Shown in pieces: positions 15,061 through 22,795 of a DNA stretch of 29,827 bases. The position numbers were made by a program, and so were the translations under genes. Under the pieces are notes generated by a model. The model made no database searches, was not told where the DNA came from, and was given only the letters and a program-made list of their open reading frames with translations. The DNA comes from Caryophanales bacterium UBA7278 (GTDB lineage: Bacteria > Bacillota_I > Bacilli_A > RFN20 > CAG-826): contig DKRQ01000004.1 of the NCBI GenBank assembly GCA_002472275.1, forward strand, positions 1 through 29,827, given 5' to 3'. Each line of letters begins with the position of its first letter. The stretch's first letter is position 1.

Positions 15061-17564
15061 TGGCCAAAGGCAAAGAGAAGCTGCAACGACTCATAGAAGG
15101 GGCCGAACGATTTGAAGTCGACCCTTCTTTTGGCCTCTCTTCCGCTCAGGTAGATAGTCGTATCAAAGCCGGCCTGCGGAACAAAAAGAAGAAGCAGGTA
15201 ACCAAAACCTATTCCCGCATCTTCTTCGAGAACGTATTCAATGAGCTTAACGTCATCCTTTTCCTCATCTTCGCCTTGATGATCTATGCAGGCCTTCCCT
15301 TCGTTCGCTTCTTCTTCATGATCATCCTGCTGGCCAATATCCTGGTTGGGGTGATTCAAGACATTCACGCGAGGGTCCTCGTTGAGCGGCTTAAAGTCGT
15401 CTCCGATCCCAAGGCGAAAGTAGTGCGGGAAGGCAAGGAAATCGATATCCCCGTTAGGGAAATCGTTCTTTCCGACATCCTCGTCTTGGCATTAGGGGAC
15501 CAAATTCCCGCCGACTGCAAACTCGTGCGGGGGAAGTGCTCGGTGAACGAAGCTTTGCTTACTGGCGAATCCGTTCCCGTGAAAAAGACCGAAGGAGACA
15601 CCCTTCTTTCCGGCGCTTTCCTAACTAGCGGATCTTGTTTGGCGGAAGTGACCGCGGTAGGGGTGGCGAGCTACGCGGAAAGCCTAGAGCACAGCGCCTC
15701 TGCCTTCAAAAGGCCGCAATCGGAAATCCAGCATTCCATCTGGGTCATCATGACCTATTGCTGTGTTGCCGCGGTCTTGATGGGCGTCTTCAGTTGCCTT
15801 GCCTTTATGGTTCCTAAGTGGCTCGCGGGCGAAACCGTCATGCCTCTATTCAACCCGATGACCCCAGAAGGCCGCGAGTTCATCGATTCCCTTTCCGGCT
15901 CGATGGTTGCGATGCTGCCCGCCGGCATGTTCTTGCTCACTTCCTTGACCCTTGCCGTTGGGGTCATATTGCTAGCCAAACGCAAAATGCTCGTTCAACA
16001 GCTCTATTGCATCGAGATGCTCGTCAGGGTCGATACCCTTTGCTTAGACAAGACGGGAACCCTAACCGACGGGACGATGTCGGTGAACGAGGTCACTTGC
16101 TTTGGGCACCGTCAACAATCGGAAATCGACCTGGCCATCGCCGCCTTGCTCCATTTCACCCAAGACAACAACCTGACCGCGGTGGCCCTGAAAAAGAAAT
16201 ACGGCGACGATTGCCGCGAGACGTGCCGTTACGCCAAACCGTTTGATTCCGAAACCAAATATTCCGCGGTTGCTCTAGAAGGATTAGGGACCTACTTCCT
16301 CGGCGCTTATGGATTCGTCCCTTCCGCCAAAGATCCAAAGGTCGAAGAGGCCATCGAAACTTATGCAAAAAAAGGGATGAGATGCTTGCTGCTAACTAGG
16401 TCGAATCAGGTAATTGATGAGGGTTCTGCAGCGAAAAAGATTGAAAATGTAGCGGTTTTGGCTTTGTCCGACCATCTAAAAGAAGACGCTTTTGACACGA
16501 TTTCCCTTTTCCAAAACCAAGGGGTTTCGGTGAAGGTTATCTCGGGTGACGACCCGATTACCGCCTCCGAAATCGCTAAGCGCGCAGGCATCGTGGATGC
16601 CGAGAAATACATCTCCTTGGAAGGCGTGGGCCTTGAAGAAGTTGGTAAGCTCGCCAACTCCTATTTGGTCTTCGGCAGGGTGAATCCCGAGCAAAAAGCC
16701 GCCCTTATTTCGGCGATGCAAGAAGGAGGCCATAAGGTCGCGATGACTGGCGACGGCGTCAACGATATCCTCGCCCTCAAAGTGGCGGATTGCTCCATCG
16801 CGATGGCCAGCGGCTCCTCGGCTGCGAGGAATGTGGCAAACCTCGTTTCGATTGATTCTGACTTCTCCAAATTGCCCGATGTCGTGAATCAAGGCAGGCG
16901 CGTTATCAACAATTTGCAAAGGACCTGCTCCTTGTTCCTTTCCAAAACGATCTTCGCCGTTTTCGTCTCTTTGGTGTTCCTCATCAACTCCGCGATCGGC
17001 GGGAAGCACTATCCTTTCACGACCTCCAATCTCTTTGTATGGGAAGTCGTCACGATTGGGCTGGCCGCTTTCGCCTTGGCTTTGCAGCCTTCGTTGGAAA
17101 GATTAAGAGGGTCCTTCATCCGAAACATTTCCGTGCGTGCGGTTCCCGCTGGCATGGCCGAGGTGTTCGCCGCGATTGCCCCCTTCGTGCTGTATAAGCT
17201 CTGGCCAGCTGCCATCACAGATATCGCTCCGGGGATCGAGGCCTTCGAAGTTGCCAAAACGCTATCGACGATTTGCTTCACAATCGTTTCTTACTACGTC
17301 CTTTTCCGTGTTTGCCTGCCACTAGGCCAATATAGAGCGACCGTTTTCGGCGGGGCGCTCGTCCTTGGAATCGCGGCCTTCGTCGCCGACTTCTTCCTAA
17401 GGGGCGCATTCCTCAACTTGAGGTGGGATGGTCTAAAGTGGTCCTTCCCGATCGTCGCCATCATTTTCACCGCTTTATGCGGAGGCGTTTATTACCTAGC
17501 CGATCACATCATCGTCAAATTCATACTCAAAGACCAAAAGGAGAACGAACATGAAAATCAATGA
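15060..17564 (+). CDS. P-type cation-transporting ATPase (CtpE-like, probably Ca2+ export)
   Basis: An 834-aa P-type ATPase. A GTG at 15057 is in frame, but ATG 15060 is better spaced from AGGAG (15049-15053). Key motifs are present: actuator TGES (168-171), phosphorylation site DKTGTLTDG (Asp330) and the hinge MTGDGVND (562-569). There is no N-terminal heavy-metal domain, and the N-terminus reads like the cation-ATPase N region. The TM4 motif is MLPAGMFLLTS (285-295), where calcium pumps of the SERCA type have PEGLP; the Glu is Ala here. The order and spacing resemble the CtpE group, for which calcium export has been reported, so Ca2+ or Mg2+ is the best guess. It is cotranscribed with the ABC transporter before it and psuG after it. 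Confidence 0.9.
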   Translation: MAKGKEKLQRLIEGAERFEVDPSFGLSSAQVDSRIKAGLRNKKKKQVTKTYSRIFFENVFNELNVILFLIFALMIYAGLPFVRFFFMIILLANILVGVIQDIHARVLVERLKVVSDPKAKVVREGKEIDIPVREIVLSDILVLALGDQIPADCKLVRGKCSVNEALLTGESVPVKKTEGDTLLSGAFLTSGSCLAEVTAVGVASYAESLEHSASAFKRPQSEIQHSIWVIMTYCCVAAVLMGVFSCLAFMVPKWLAGETVMPLFNPMTPEGREFIDSLSGSMVAMLPAGMFLLTSLTLAVGVILLAKRKMLVQQLYCIEMLVRVDTLCLDKTGTLTDGTMSVNEVTCFGHRQQSEIDLAIAALLHFTQDNNLTAVALKKKYGDDCRETCRYAKPFDSETKYSAVALEGLGTYFLGAYGFVPSAKDPKVEEAIETYAKKGMRCLLLTRSNQVIDEGSAAKKIENVAVLALSDHLKEDAFDTISLFQNQGVSVKVISGDDPITASEIAKRAGIVDAEKYISLEGVGLEEVGKLANSYLVFGRVNPEQKAALISAMQEGGHKVAMTGDGVNDILALKVADCSIAMASGSSAARNVANLVSIDSDFSKLPDVVNQGRRVINNLQRTCSLFLSKTIFAVFVSLVFLINSAIGGKHYPFTTSNLFVWEVVTIGLAAFALALQPSLERLRGSFIRNISVRAVPAGMAEVFAAIAPFVLYKLWPAAITDIAPGIEAFEVAKTLSTICFTIVSYYVLFRVCLPLGQYRATVFGGALVLGIAAFVADFFLRGAFLNLRWDGLKWSFPIVAIIFTALCGGVYYLADHIIVKFILKDQKENEHENQ

Positions 17565-18465
17565 AGAAGTCAAAAAGGCCCTGGAAGAAGGAAGGGCCGT
17601 CGTGGCATTAGAGTCCACGATCATCTCCCACGGCATGCCCTATCCCAAAAACGTTGAAACCGCGCTAGCTGTGGAAGCAGCGGTTAGGGAAAACGGCGCT
17701 GTCCCCGCGACCATCGGCATCATCGATGGCGAAATCGTCGTGGGTATGGACCACGAGGAAATCGAGCAATTCGGCAAGCGCAAAGGCGTCGCCAAGGTTT
17801 CTAAGCGCGACTTCCCGATTGTCGTCGCCAAGAAGATGTGGGGCGCGACCACCGTTTCGGCGACCATGATCGTCGCCAAGATGGCGGGCATCCCCGTGTT
17901 CGTCACCGGTGGCATCGGAGGCGTTCATAGAGGCGCCGAAAAAACCTGGGACGTTTCCCGCGACCTAAGGGAGCTAGGGGAAGTGGACGTTGCTGTCGTT
18001 TGCTCTGGCGCCAAAGCGATTCTCGATATTCCCAAGACCCTCGAATACCTCGAAACCGAAGGCGTCACCGTTTTGTCCAACAAAGCGAAGACCTTCGCCA
18101 ATTTCTATAGCGTCTCCTCTTCCGATCCCGTCGACTATGCCTTTGAAACGCCCGAGGAAGCGGCGAGCATCCTTTACGCGAAGGAAAAACTAGGCCTTAA
18201 GGGCGGCGTTCTTATCTCCAATCCGATTCCTGAAGAAGACGCCCTTCCCCACGAATACATCGACTCGCTCGTCGAGCAGGCCGTGAGGGAAGCCGAAGAG
18301 CAGGGCATCAAAGGCAAAGAAAGCACCCCGTTCTTGCTCAAGCGCATCGTCGAGCTCACCGGTGGAAGGTCTTTGGAATCCAACATCCGACTTGTCATCA
18401 ATAACGCCAAACTCGGCGCGAAGATCTCTTCCTGCTTAGCTAAGCAGAGAAAGGAGGGCAAATGA
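17551..18465 (+). CDS. psuG: Pseudouridine-5'-phosphate glycosidase
   Basis: A 304-aa PsuG, the usual family length. It splits pseudouridine 5'-phosphate into uracil and ribose 5-phosphate through a Lys-ribose intermediate. The family motif ALESTIISHGMPYPKNVETA gives Glu21. Lys82 in AKVSKRD, Asp138 in WDVSRDL and Lys155 in CSGAKAILDIPKTLEYLE match the catalytic residues known from E. coli YeiN (Lys93, Asp149, Lys166). The start ATG lies inside the end of the ATPase gene (14-bp overlap) with AAGGAG at 17538-17543. The stop overlaps the TetR gene by 4 bp. The kinase PsuK, which supplies the substrate and is normally adjacent, is not in this window. Confidence 0.96.
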   Translation: MKINEEVKKALEEGRAVVALESTIISHGMPYPKNVETALAVEAAVRENGAVPATIGIIDGEIVVGMDHEEIEQFGKRKGVAKVSKRDFPIVVAKKMWGATTVSATMIVAKMAGIPVFVTGGIGGVHRGAEKTWDVSRDLRELGEVDVAVVCSGAKAILDIPKTLEYLETEGVTVLSNKAKTFANFYSVSSSDPVDYAFETPEEAASILYAKEKLGLKGGVLISNPIPEEDALPHEYIDSLVEQAVREAEEQGIKGKESTPFLLKRIVELTGGRSLESNIRLVINNAKLGAKISSCLAKQRKEGK

Positions 18466-19022
18466 TCATCGAGGCAAAACTCAAATACGCCCTCAAGGAG
18501 ATGCTTCGCACGATGCCCCTTGAGAAAATCAACGTCACCGCCCTTTGCGAGAAGTGCGGTTGCCATAGGCAAACCTTCTATTACCACTATCAGGACATTT
18601 ATGACCTCGTCGCGGCAATCTGCCTAAACGAAGACCTTAGCGCGGTGGAAAATGCCGAGGACGTCCAAGGCGTTTTGACCGCGTTCATCCAATACATCAA
18701 GGAGAACTTCTCCTTTCTTAGGGCCGCCTATAACTCCGCGGCCAAAGACCTCATTGACGACTTCATCTTCGGAAAGATCAACGCCGTTCTCGTCGCTTTG
18801 TGGATCAAGGAATCCAAGACCAACGGCTTGAAGAAAGAAGGGGTCCGCAACGCCGCACGAAGATTCTCCCACTTCATCGCCGACGAATTCGGCAACTGCT
18901 TCAAGGACCAAAAACTCACCCCCGAGCGATTTGGAACAAAGATGGTCCGTTTTTCCCAGCGCTCCATCGATTGCGTGTTGCCGGCGATCTTCGAACTTTC
19001 CAAAGCGGAGGAAACGAAATGA
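18462..19022 (+). CDS. TetR/AcrR-family transcriptional regulator
   Basis: A 186-aa regulator. Residues about 5-50 form the DNA-binding domain: LKEMLRTMPLEKINVTALCE, with the recognition helix CGCHRQTFYYHYQDIYDLV. The YYHYxDxYDLV pattern is characteristic of TetR proteins, most like the DhaS-type subgroup. The remaining 135 residues are an all-helical ligand domain with no recognisable ligand motif. It overlaps psuG and the alcohol dehydrogenase gene by 4 bp on each side, so it belongs to the same transcript and may regulate that operon or one of its products. No palindromic operator could be tied to it. Confidence 0.9.
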   Translation: MIIEAKLKYALKEMLRTMPLEKINVTALCEKCGCHRQTFYYHYQDIYDLVAAICLNEDLSAVENAEDVQGVLTAFIQYIKENFSFLRAAYNSAAKDLIDDFIFGKINAVLVALWIKESKTNGLKKEGVRNAARRFSHFIADEFGNCFKDQKLTPERFGTKMVRFSQRSIDCVLPAIFELSKAEETK

Positions 19023-20191
19023 TAGACTTCGAATTCGTGAGCCCAACCAAAATCGTGTTCGGGAAGAAGACCGAAGAAAAAGTCGGCGAATTAGCCGCCT
19101 CCCTTGGCTATAAAAAAGCGCTCATCGTCTTCGGGTCCAACCGCATCAAAAACGACGGGCTTTTGGGGCGCGTTGAGGAGAGCCTCCAAGAAAAAGGAAT
19201 CGGATTCGTTGAACTTAGCGGCGTCAGGCCAAACCCCGTCGTGAGCAAAGTCATAGAAGGAGTGGAGCTCGCCAAAAAGGAAAAGGTCGACTTCGTTCTA
19301 GCGGTTGGCGGCGGCTCGGTCATCGACACCGCCAAATCGATTGCCGTCTCCTTTTTCTATGAAGGAAACCCCTTCGGTTTCAATCTAAAAAAGCAAAAAC
19401 CCTGCAAAAGTCTCCCCATCGGTGTGATTTTGACAATCGCTAGCGCTGGCAGCGAATTATCGAATTCCTGCGTAATTCAAGATGATGAGACCGGCGTGAA
19501 ACAGGGCTTCAATAGCGATCTCGTCCGACCCGTGTTCGCGATCGAGAACCCAGAACTCACCTTCTCAACCCCTTGGAACCAAACCGCGGCCGGCATCGCC
19601 GACACGATGATGCATTCTTTGGAACGCTACTTCGATCCTTCTGGCCCCTATCAGCTTAGCGACGATTTCGCCTTGGATCTTTGCCGCAACGTCATGGAGG
19701 CTGGCAAGGCCGTCCAAAAAGACCCTAACGATTATGAGGCTAGGGCAGCCCTCATGCTGGCGAGCTCCTTGTCCCATAACGGACTCACGGGCTTAGGCAA
19801 ACCCTTTGGTTTTGTGGTCCATCCGATGGAACACGCTCTCTCTGGCTATAAACCCGACGTGATTCACGGAGCCGGCGTTGCCCTCATCTTCCCCGCTTGG
19901 GCCGAATACGTTTTGGAACGCGACGAGGAGAAGTTCGCACGCATGGGTGAGCGTTTATTCAACATTGTTTCCACTTCCACGAAGGAGAAGGCTATAATGT
20001 GTGTCGCAAAAACGAGGGAGTTCTTCGCTTCCTTGGGATTGCCCACGTCATTCAGTGACGTCGGACTCAACAAATCGGACATCCCCTCCTTGGTGTCCTT
20101 AGTAAGCGGCAACGGAACACGTGTGATTGGCTGTTGCCACCAATCACTAAGGGCAGAGGACATTGAGAAAATTTTCTCAAGTCTTTGCTGA
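19019..20191 (+). CDS. Iron-containing alcohol dehydrogenase (butanol dehydrogenase/YqhD type)
   Basis: A 390-aa group III alcohol dehydrogenase. The open frame extends upstream into the TetR gene, but ATG 19019 gives the standard N-terminus MIDFEFVSPTKIVFGKKTEE. The dinucleotide-binding motif is GGGSVIDTAKSIA (97-109). All four metal ligands are present: Asp195 and His199 in GIADTMMHSLERYF, His272 in HPMEHALSG, and His283 in IHGAGVALIFPAW. The overall pattern is that of butanol dehydrogenase BdhA and E. coli YqhD, which use NAD(P)H to reduce aldehydes. The substrate could be a fermentation aldehyde or a toxic carbonyl. It is in the operon with the TetR regulator and is followed after 22 bp by a membrane protein gene. 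Confidence 0.95.
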   Translation: MIDFEFVSPTKIVFGKKTEEKVGELAASLGYKKALIVFGSNRIKNDGLLGRVEESLQEKGIGFVELSGVRPNPVVSKVIEGVELAKKEKVDFVLAVGGGSVIDTAKSIAVSFFYEGNPFGFNLKKQKPCKSLPIGVILTIASAGSELSNSCVIQDDETGVKQGFNSDLVRPVFAIENPELTFSTPWNQTAAGIADTMMHSLERYFDPSGPYQLSDDFALDLCRNVMEAGKAVQKDPNDYEARAALMLASSLSHNGLTGLGKPFGFVVHPMEHALSGYKPDVIHGAGVALIFPAWAEYVLERDEEKFARMGERLFNIVSTSTKEKAIMCVAKTREFFASLGLPTSFSDVGLNKSDIPSLVSLVSGNGTRVIGCCHQSLRAEDIEKIFSSLC

Positions 20192-20213
20192 AGGAAAGGG
20201 GTTTTATTGCTCT

Positions 20214-21407
20214 ATGAAGAAAAACGACTTCGCCATATTCCTTGTTTATCTATCCATGTTCGTCGTGGCTATTTTGATTGGCCTATTCGCCATCAAACCG
20301 GTCATGGACGCCCACGGAAGCGACATGCCGATCTCCTCGATCGCCCTCGTTCTCATCTCCTTGATCGTCGGCATCATCTTCAACGCGTTGATGCTCGAAC
20401 TCGGCCACCTCGCCGGTGCGAAGGCGGGTAAGTATCGAGTCCGTTCCTGGACCATCTTCGGCATCAAGTTCTACAAAGTAGACGGCAAGAGGAAGGTCAA
20501 ATTCTCCTCTTATGATGGACTTACCGGCCAAACCAAGGTCGAACCCCTCGATGTGCAGAGGAGTTCCTTGTCCGCCTATATCAGCTTGCCCCTCATTTTC
20601 TTCTTCGTTGAGGTCATCGCCTTGATGGTGGTCATCAACGTTGCCCGCGGACAAGAAGCCGCCAATCCTAGAATCGCCTGGCTTCATGTCGCCGCGCTTA
20701 CCGTTTTGGCCACCGGCGCCCTCGTCTTCATCTATGACCTTTTCCCCGCGAGGATCGACGCGATCAACGACGGCTTCCTCCTGATGCTATTCACCAAGAA
20801 GGCCAACCGCGTCGCCTATAACAACCTCCTCGCCCAGGAAACCGCGATGGAAGAAGGCCGCACCCCGCCCGAATCACCGATTTATGATGAGATCACCGAC
20901 TTCACCGCGTTCCTTAATTCCCTCACCGTTTACGGCTTGCTCTCCCAAGGCGAGATGGATAAAGCCCTTCCGATCATCGAGAAGACCTTGGCCGAGGATT
21001 CCAAGGCATCGCTCGCCGTCAAAAGGGAGATGTCCGCGTTGAAGCTTGCGACCCTATTCGAAAGGCCCGATAAGAGGAAAGCCCTCCAGTATTACGAAGA
21101 GATGGAGGAAGACGAGAAGCGCTACATCGCCAACATCACCACGATGTCCTCCCTCCGCGCCTACCTCATGGTCGCGGCTTTCGCCGAGCAAAGCGACTAT
21201 GAAGCGAGCTATGCGATCGACAAGGTCGAGAAGATCCTCAAGAACTCCGAGTCCGTGAGCAAGGACATTGAGAAATCCCTTGTCCAACTCGACGTCGACC
21301 TCGTCAAGAAAGAACACCCGACTTGGGAATTAAGCAAACTCCCTTGGGAAGAAGCCGAGGAAAAGGCCGAAGAGCCTAAGCAAGACGAAAACAAAGAAGA
21401 AAAATAA
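20214..21407 (+). CDS. Membrane protein resembling an M50 site-2 protease with a lost zinc ligand
   Basis: A 397-aa membrane protein. A TTG at 20163 is in frame, but ATG 20214 after AAGGAAAGG is preferred. Membrane helices lie at about residues 6-28, 43-66, 117-140 and 155-177. The second ends in LELGHLAGAKAGKYRV (from residue 61), which matches the site-2 protease motif HExxH...AK..G...V, with Leu61 in place of the first His. The second motif NxxPxxxxDG appears as DLFPARIDAINDG, keeping Asp186. Residues about 235-370 are helical and TPR-like, and the tail is acidic. This layout recalls the small M50 proteins of Bacillota, so I read it as an inactive or altered homolog. It may work as a membrane scaffold. 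It ends the transport operon. Confidence 0.7.
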   Translation: MKKNDFAIFLVYLSMFVVAILIGLFAIKPVMDAHGSDMPISSIALVLISLIVGIIFNALMLELGHLAGAKAGKYRVRSWTIFGIKFYKVDGKRKVKFSSYDGLTGQTKVEPLDVQRSSLSAYISLPLIFFFVEVIALMVVINVARGQEAANPRIAWLHVAALTVLATGALVFIYDLFPARIDAINDGFLLMLFTKKANRVAYNNLLAQETAMEEGRTPPESPIYDEITDFTAFLNSLTVYGLLSQGEMDKALPIIEKTLAEDSKASLAVKREMSALKLATLFERPDKRKALQYYEEMEEDEKRYIANITTMSSLRAYLMVAAFAEQSDYEASYAIDKVEKILKNSESVSKDIEKSLVQLDVDLVKKEHPTWELSKLPWEEAEEKAEEPKQDENKEEK

Positions 21408-21410
21408 AGG

Positions 21411-21440
21411 AAAACCACGGAACGCAAATCCGTGGTTTTT
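21411..21440. terminator. Strong bidirectional terminator between convergent operons
   Basis: AAAACCACGGA (21411-21421) pairs with TCCGTGGTTTT (21429-21439) around a 7-base loop, followed by TTCTT on the plus strand. The minus-strand tldE gene ends 36 bases to the right, so the hairpin can serve both operons. Confidence 0.92.
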
Positions 21441-21475
21441 CTTCGCAATTTTTAGGTTAATCCTGCAAAACCGGC

Positions 21476-22795
21476 TTATTTTCCGCCGATATTGAGAGAT
21501 TTGAAGTACATGTTGGAGATGGTCGTTCCTCCAGGAAGCAACTTGGTTTCGTTATCGATGTCCTTAAGATCTTTGAACATCTTCAAGACGTTGCCAGAAA
21601 GAGTGATCAAGGTGATTGGTTCGGCGACCTTTCCCTTGCGGATCATGTAGCCTTCGGCCTGGCAGGAGAAGTCGCCAGAACTGCCATTAAGGCCAGTTCC
21701 TAGACCCATGACCTCGGTGATGTAAACGCCTTCTTCAATCGGGGCGATCATCTCTTCGAAACTATGCCTGCCCGGTTTAACGAACACATTGCCAAAGCTC
21801 GTCCCCATCTTGTTGCCAGTTAACGCTGCGTTGCCGGTGGTCTCAACCCCGTCTTTCTTCGCGGTCTCGCGATTATAGAAATAGGTATTGAGGACGCCTT
21901 TTTTGATGACGATCTTGTTTTGGGTGGCGACGCCTTCGTCATCGAAGTAGGTGAAGAAGATGTTTTTAGCCAAAGGCTTTTCCTCGATCGTGAGCTTGCT
22001 CGAGGCGATCTTGGTATTGAGCTTGCCTTCGAGGAAGGAGGAGTGGCGTTGCACGCTTTCGGCGATCGCGGAAGCTAGAAGGGCTCCCACGAAGGACGAG
22101 GCAACCTCTTTGGAAAGGACGGTTGGGTATTTTTTGGATTCGATGGTTTCGCCACCGAATTTCTTAACCGCCTCCTCGACGAGGTGACGGGAGAACTTGT
22201 CCACGTCGACGACCGAGAAGTCCGCGTCGACGATGCCGTCATAGTTGGTTTTGGTCTCTTCGCCCTGCTTGGTGACTACGGAGGCCCCGATCACGAAGTA
22301 GTTGGATTTCTCGTTTAACTTCAGGCCGTGGGAATTGCCGAAATAGACGGACCTTTCCCTTTCGGCATAATAGGCCTCGACTTCCGCGACTCTTTCATCG
22401 ACCGCATAGATCTTGTTCTCGAGGGCGCGCAAAGTCGCCATCTTTTCCGAAACGGGAATCACGGCGAGCTTTTTGTTATAGACGTTTCTCTTGTGGTATT
22501 TTTCCGAACCCTCAAAAAGGTCGGCGATTTCTTCTTTCTCGACTTTGGAGGCGCCGAGGATGATTTGGTCGACGAGGTATTCGAAGGAGGAAAGCGAGAG
22601 TTCTTCGCTTCTAGCGACGCCCATTTTCCCGTTATACACGCCGACGGCGATGACGCGGGTGGTGTCGGAGATTTCGTATTCATCCACTTCGTGACGGAAC
22701 AAGGAGAAGTTGGTGGAAGTGGACTTGGAGACCATGAGTTGGGATTCGCTAAGGCCCTTTGCTTTGGCGATCTCAAAGAATTTCTGGGGGTTCAT
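21476..22795 (-). CDS. tldE: TldE/PmbA-type subunit of the TldD-TldE metalloprotease
   Basis: A 439-aa protein of the TldE (PmbA) family, close to the E. coli length of 450. The open frame runs further upstream, but ATG 22795 has AGGAGG at 22806-22811 and starts at MNPQKFFEIAKAKGL, as expected. It lacks the HExxxH motif of TldD, which is normal for this subunit. The C-terminal half carries the family motifs TYFDDEGVATQNKIVIKKGV and GLGTGLNGSSGDFSCQAEGY. TldD and TldE form a heterodimer that degrades unfolded peptides, matures microcin B17 and acts on CcdA in E. coli. The start overlaps the tldD stop by 4 bp. Confidence 0.95.
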   Translation of the reverse strand: MNPQKFFEIAKAKGLSESQLMVSKSTSTNFSLFRHEVDEYEISDTTRVIAVGVYNGKMGVARSEELSLSSFEYLVDQIILGASKVEKEEIADLFEGSEKYHKRNVYNKKLAVIPVSEKMATLRALENKIYAVDERVAEVEAYYAERERSVYFGNSHGLKLNEKSNYFVIGASVVTKQGEETKTNYDGIVDADFSVVDVDKFSRHLVEEAVKKFGGETIESKKYPTVLSKEVASSFVGALLASAIAESVQRHSSFLEGKLNTKIASSKLTIEEKPLAKNIFFTYFDDEGVATQNKIVIKKGVLNTYFYNRETAKKDGVETTGNAALTGNKMGTSFGNVFVKPGRHSFEEMIAPIEEGVYITEVMGLGTGLNGSSGDFSCQAEGYMIRKGKVAEPITLITLSGNVLKMFKDLKDIDNETKLLPGGTTISNMYFKSLNIGGK

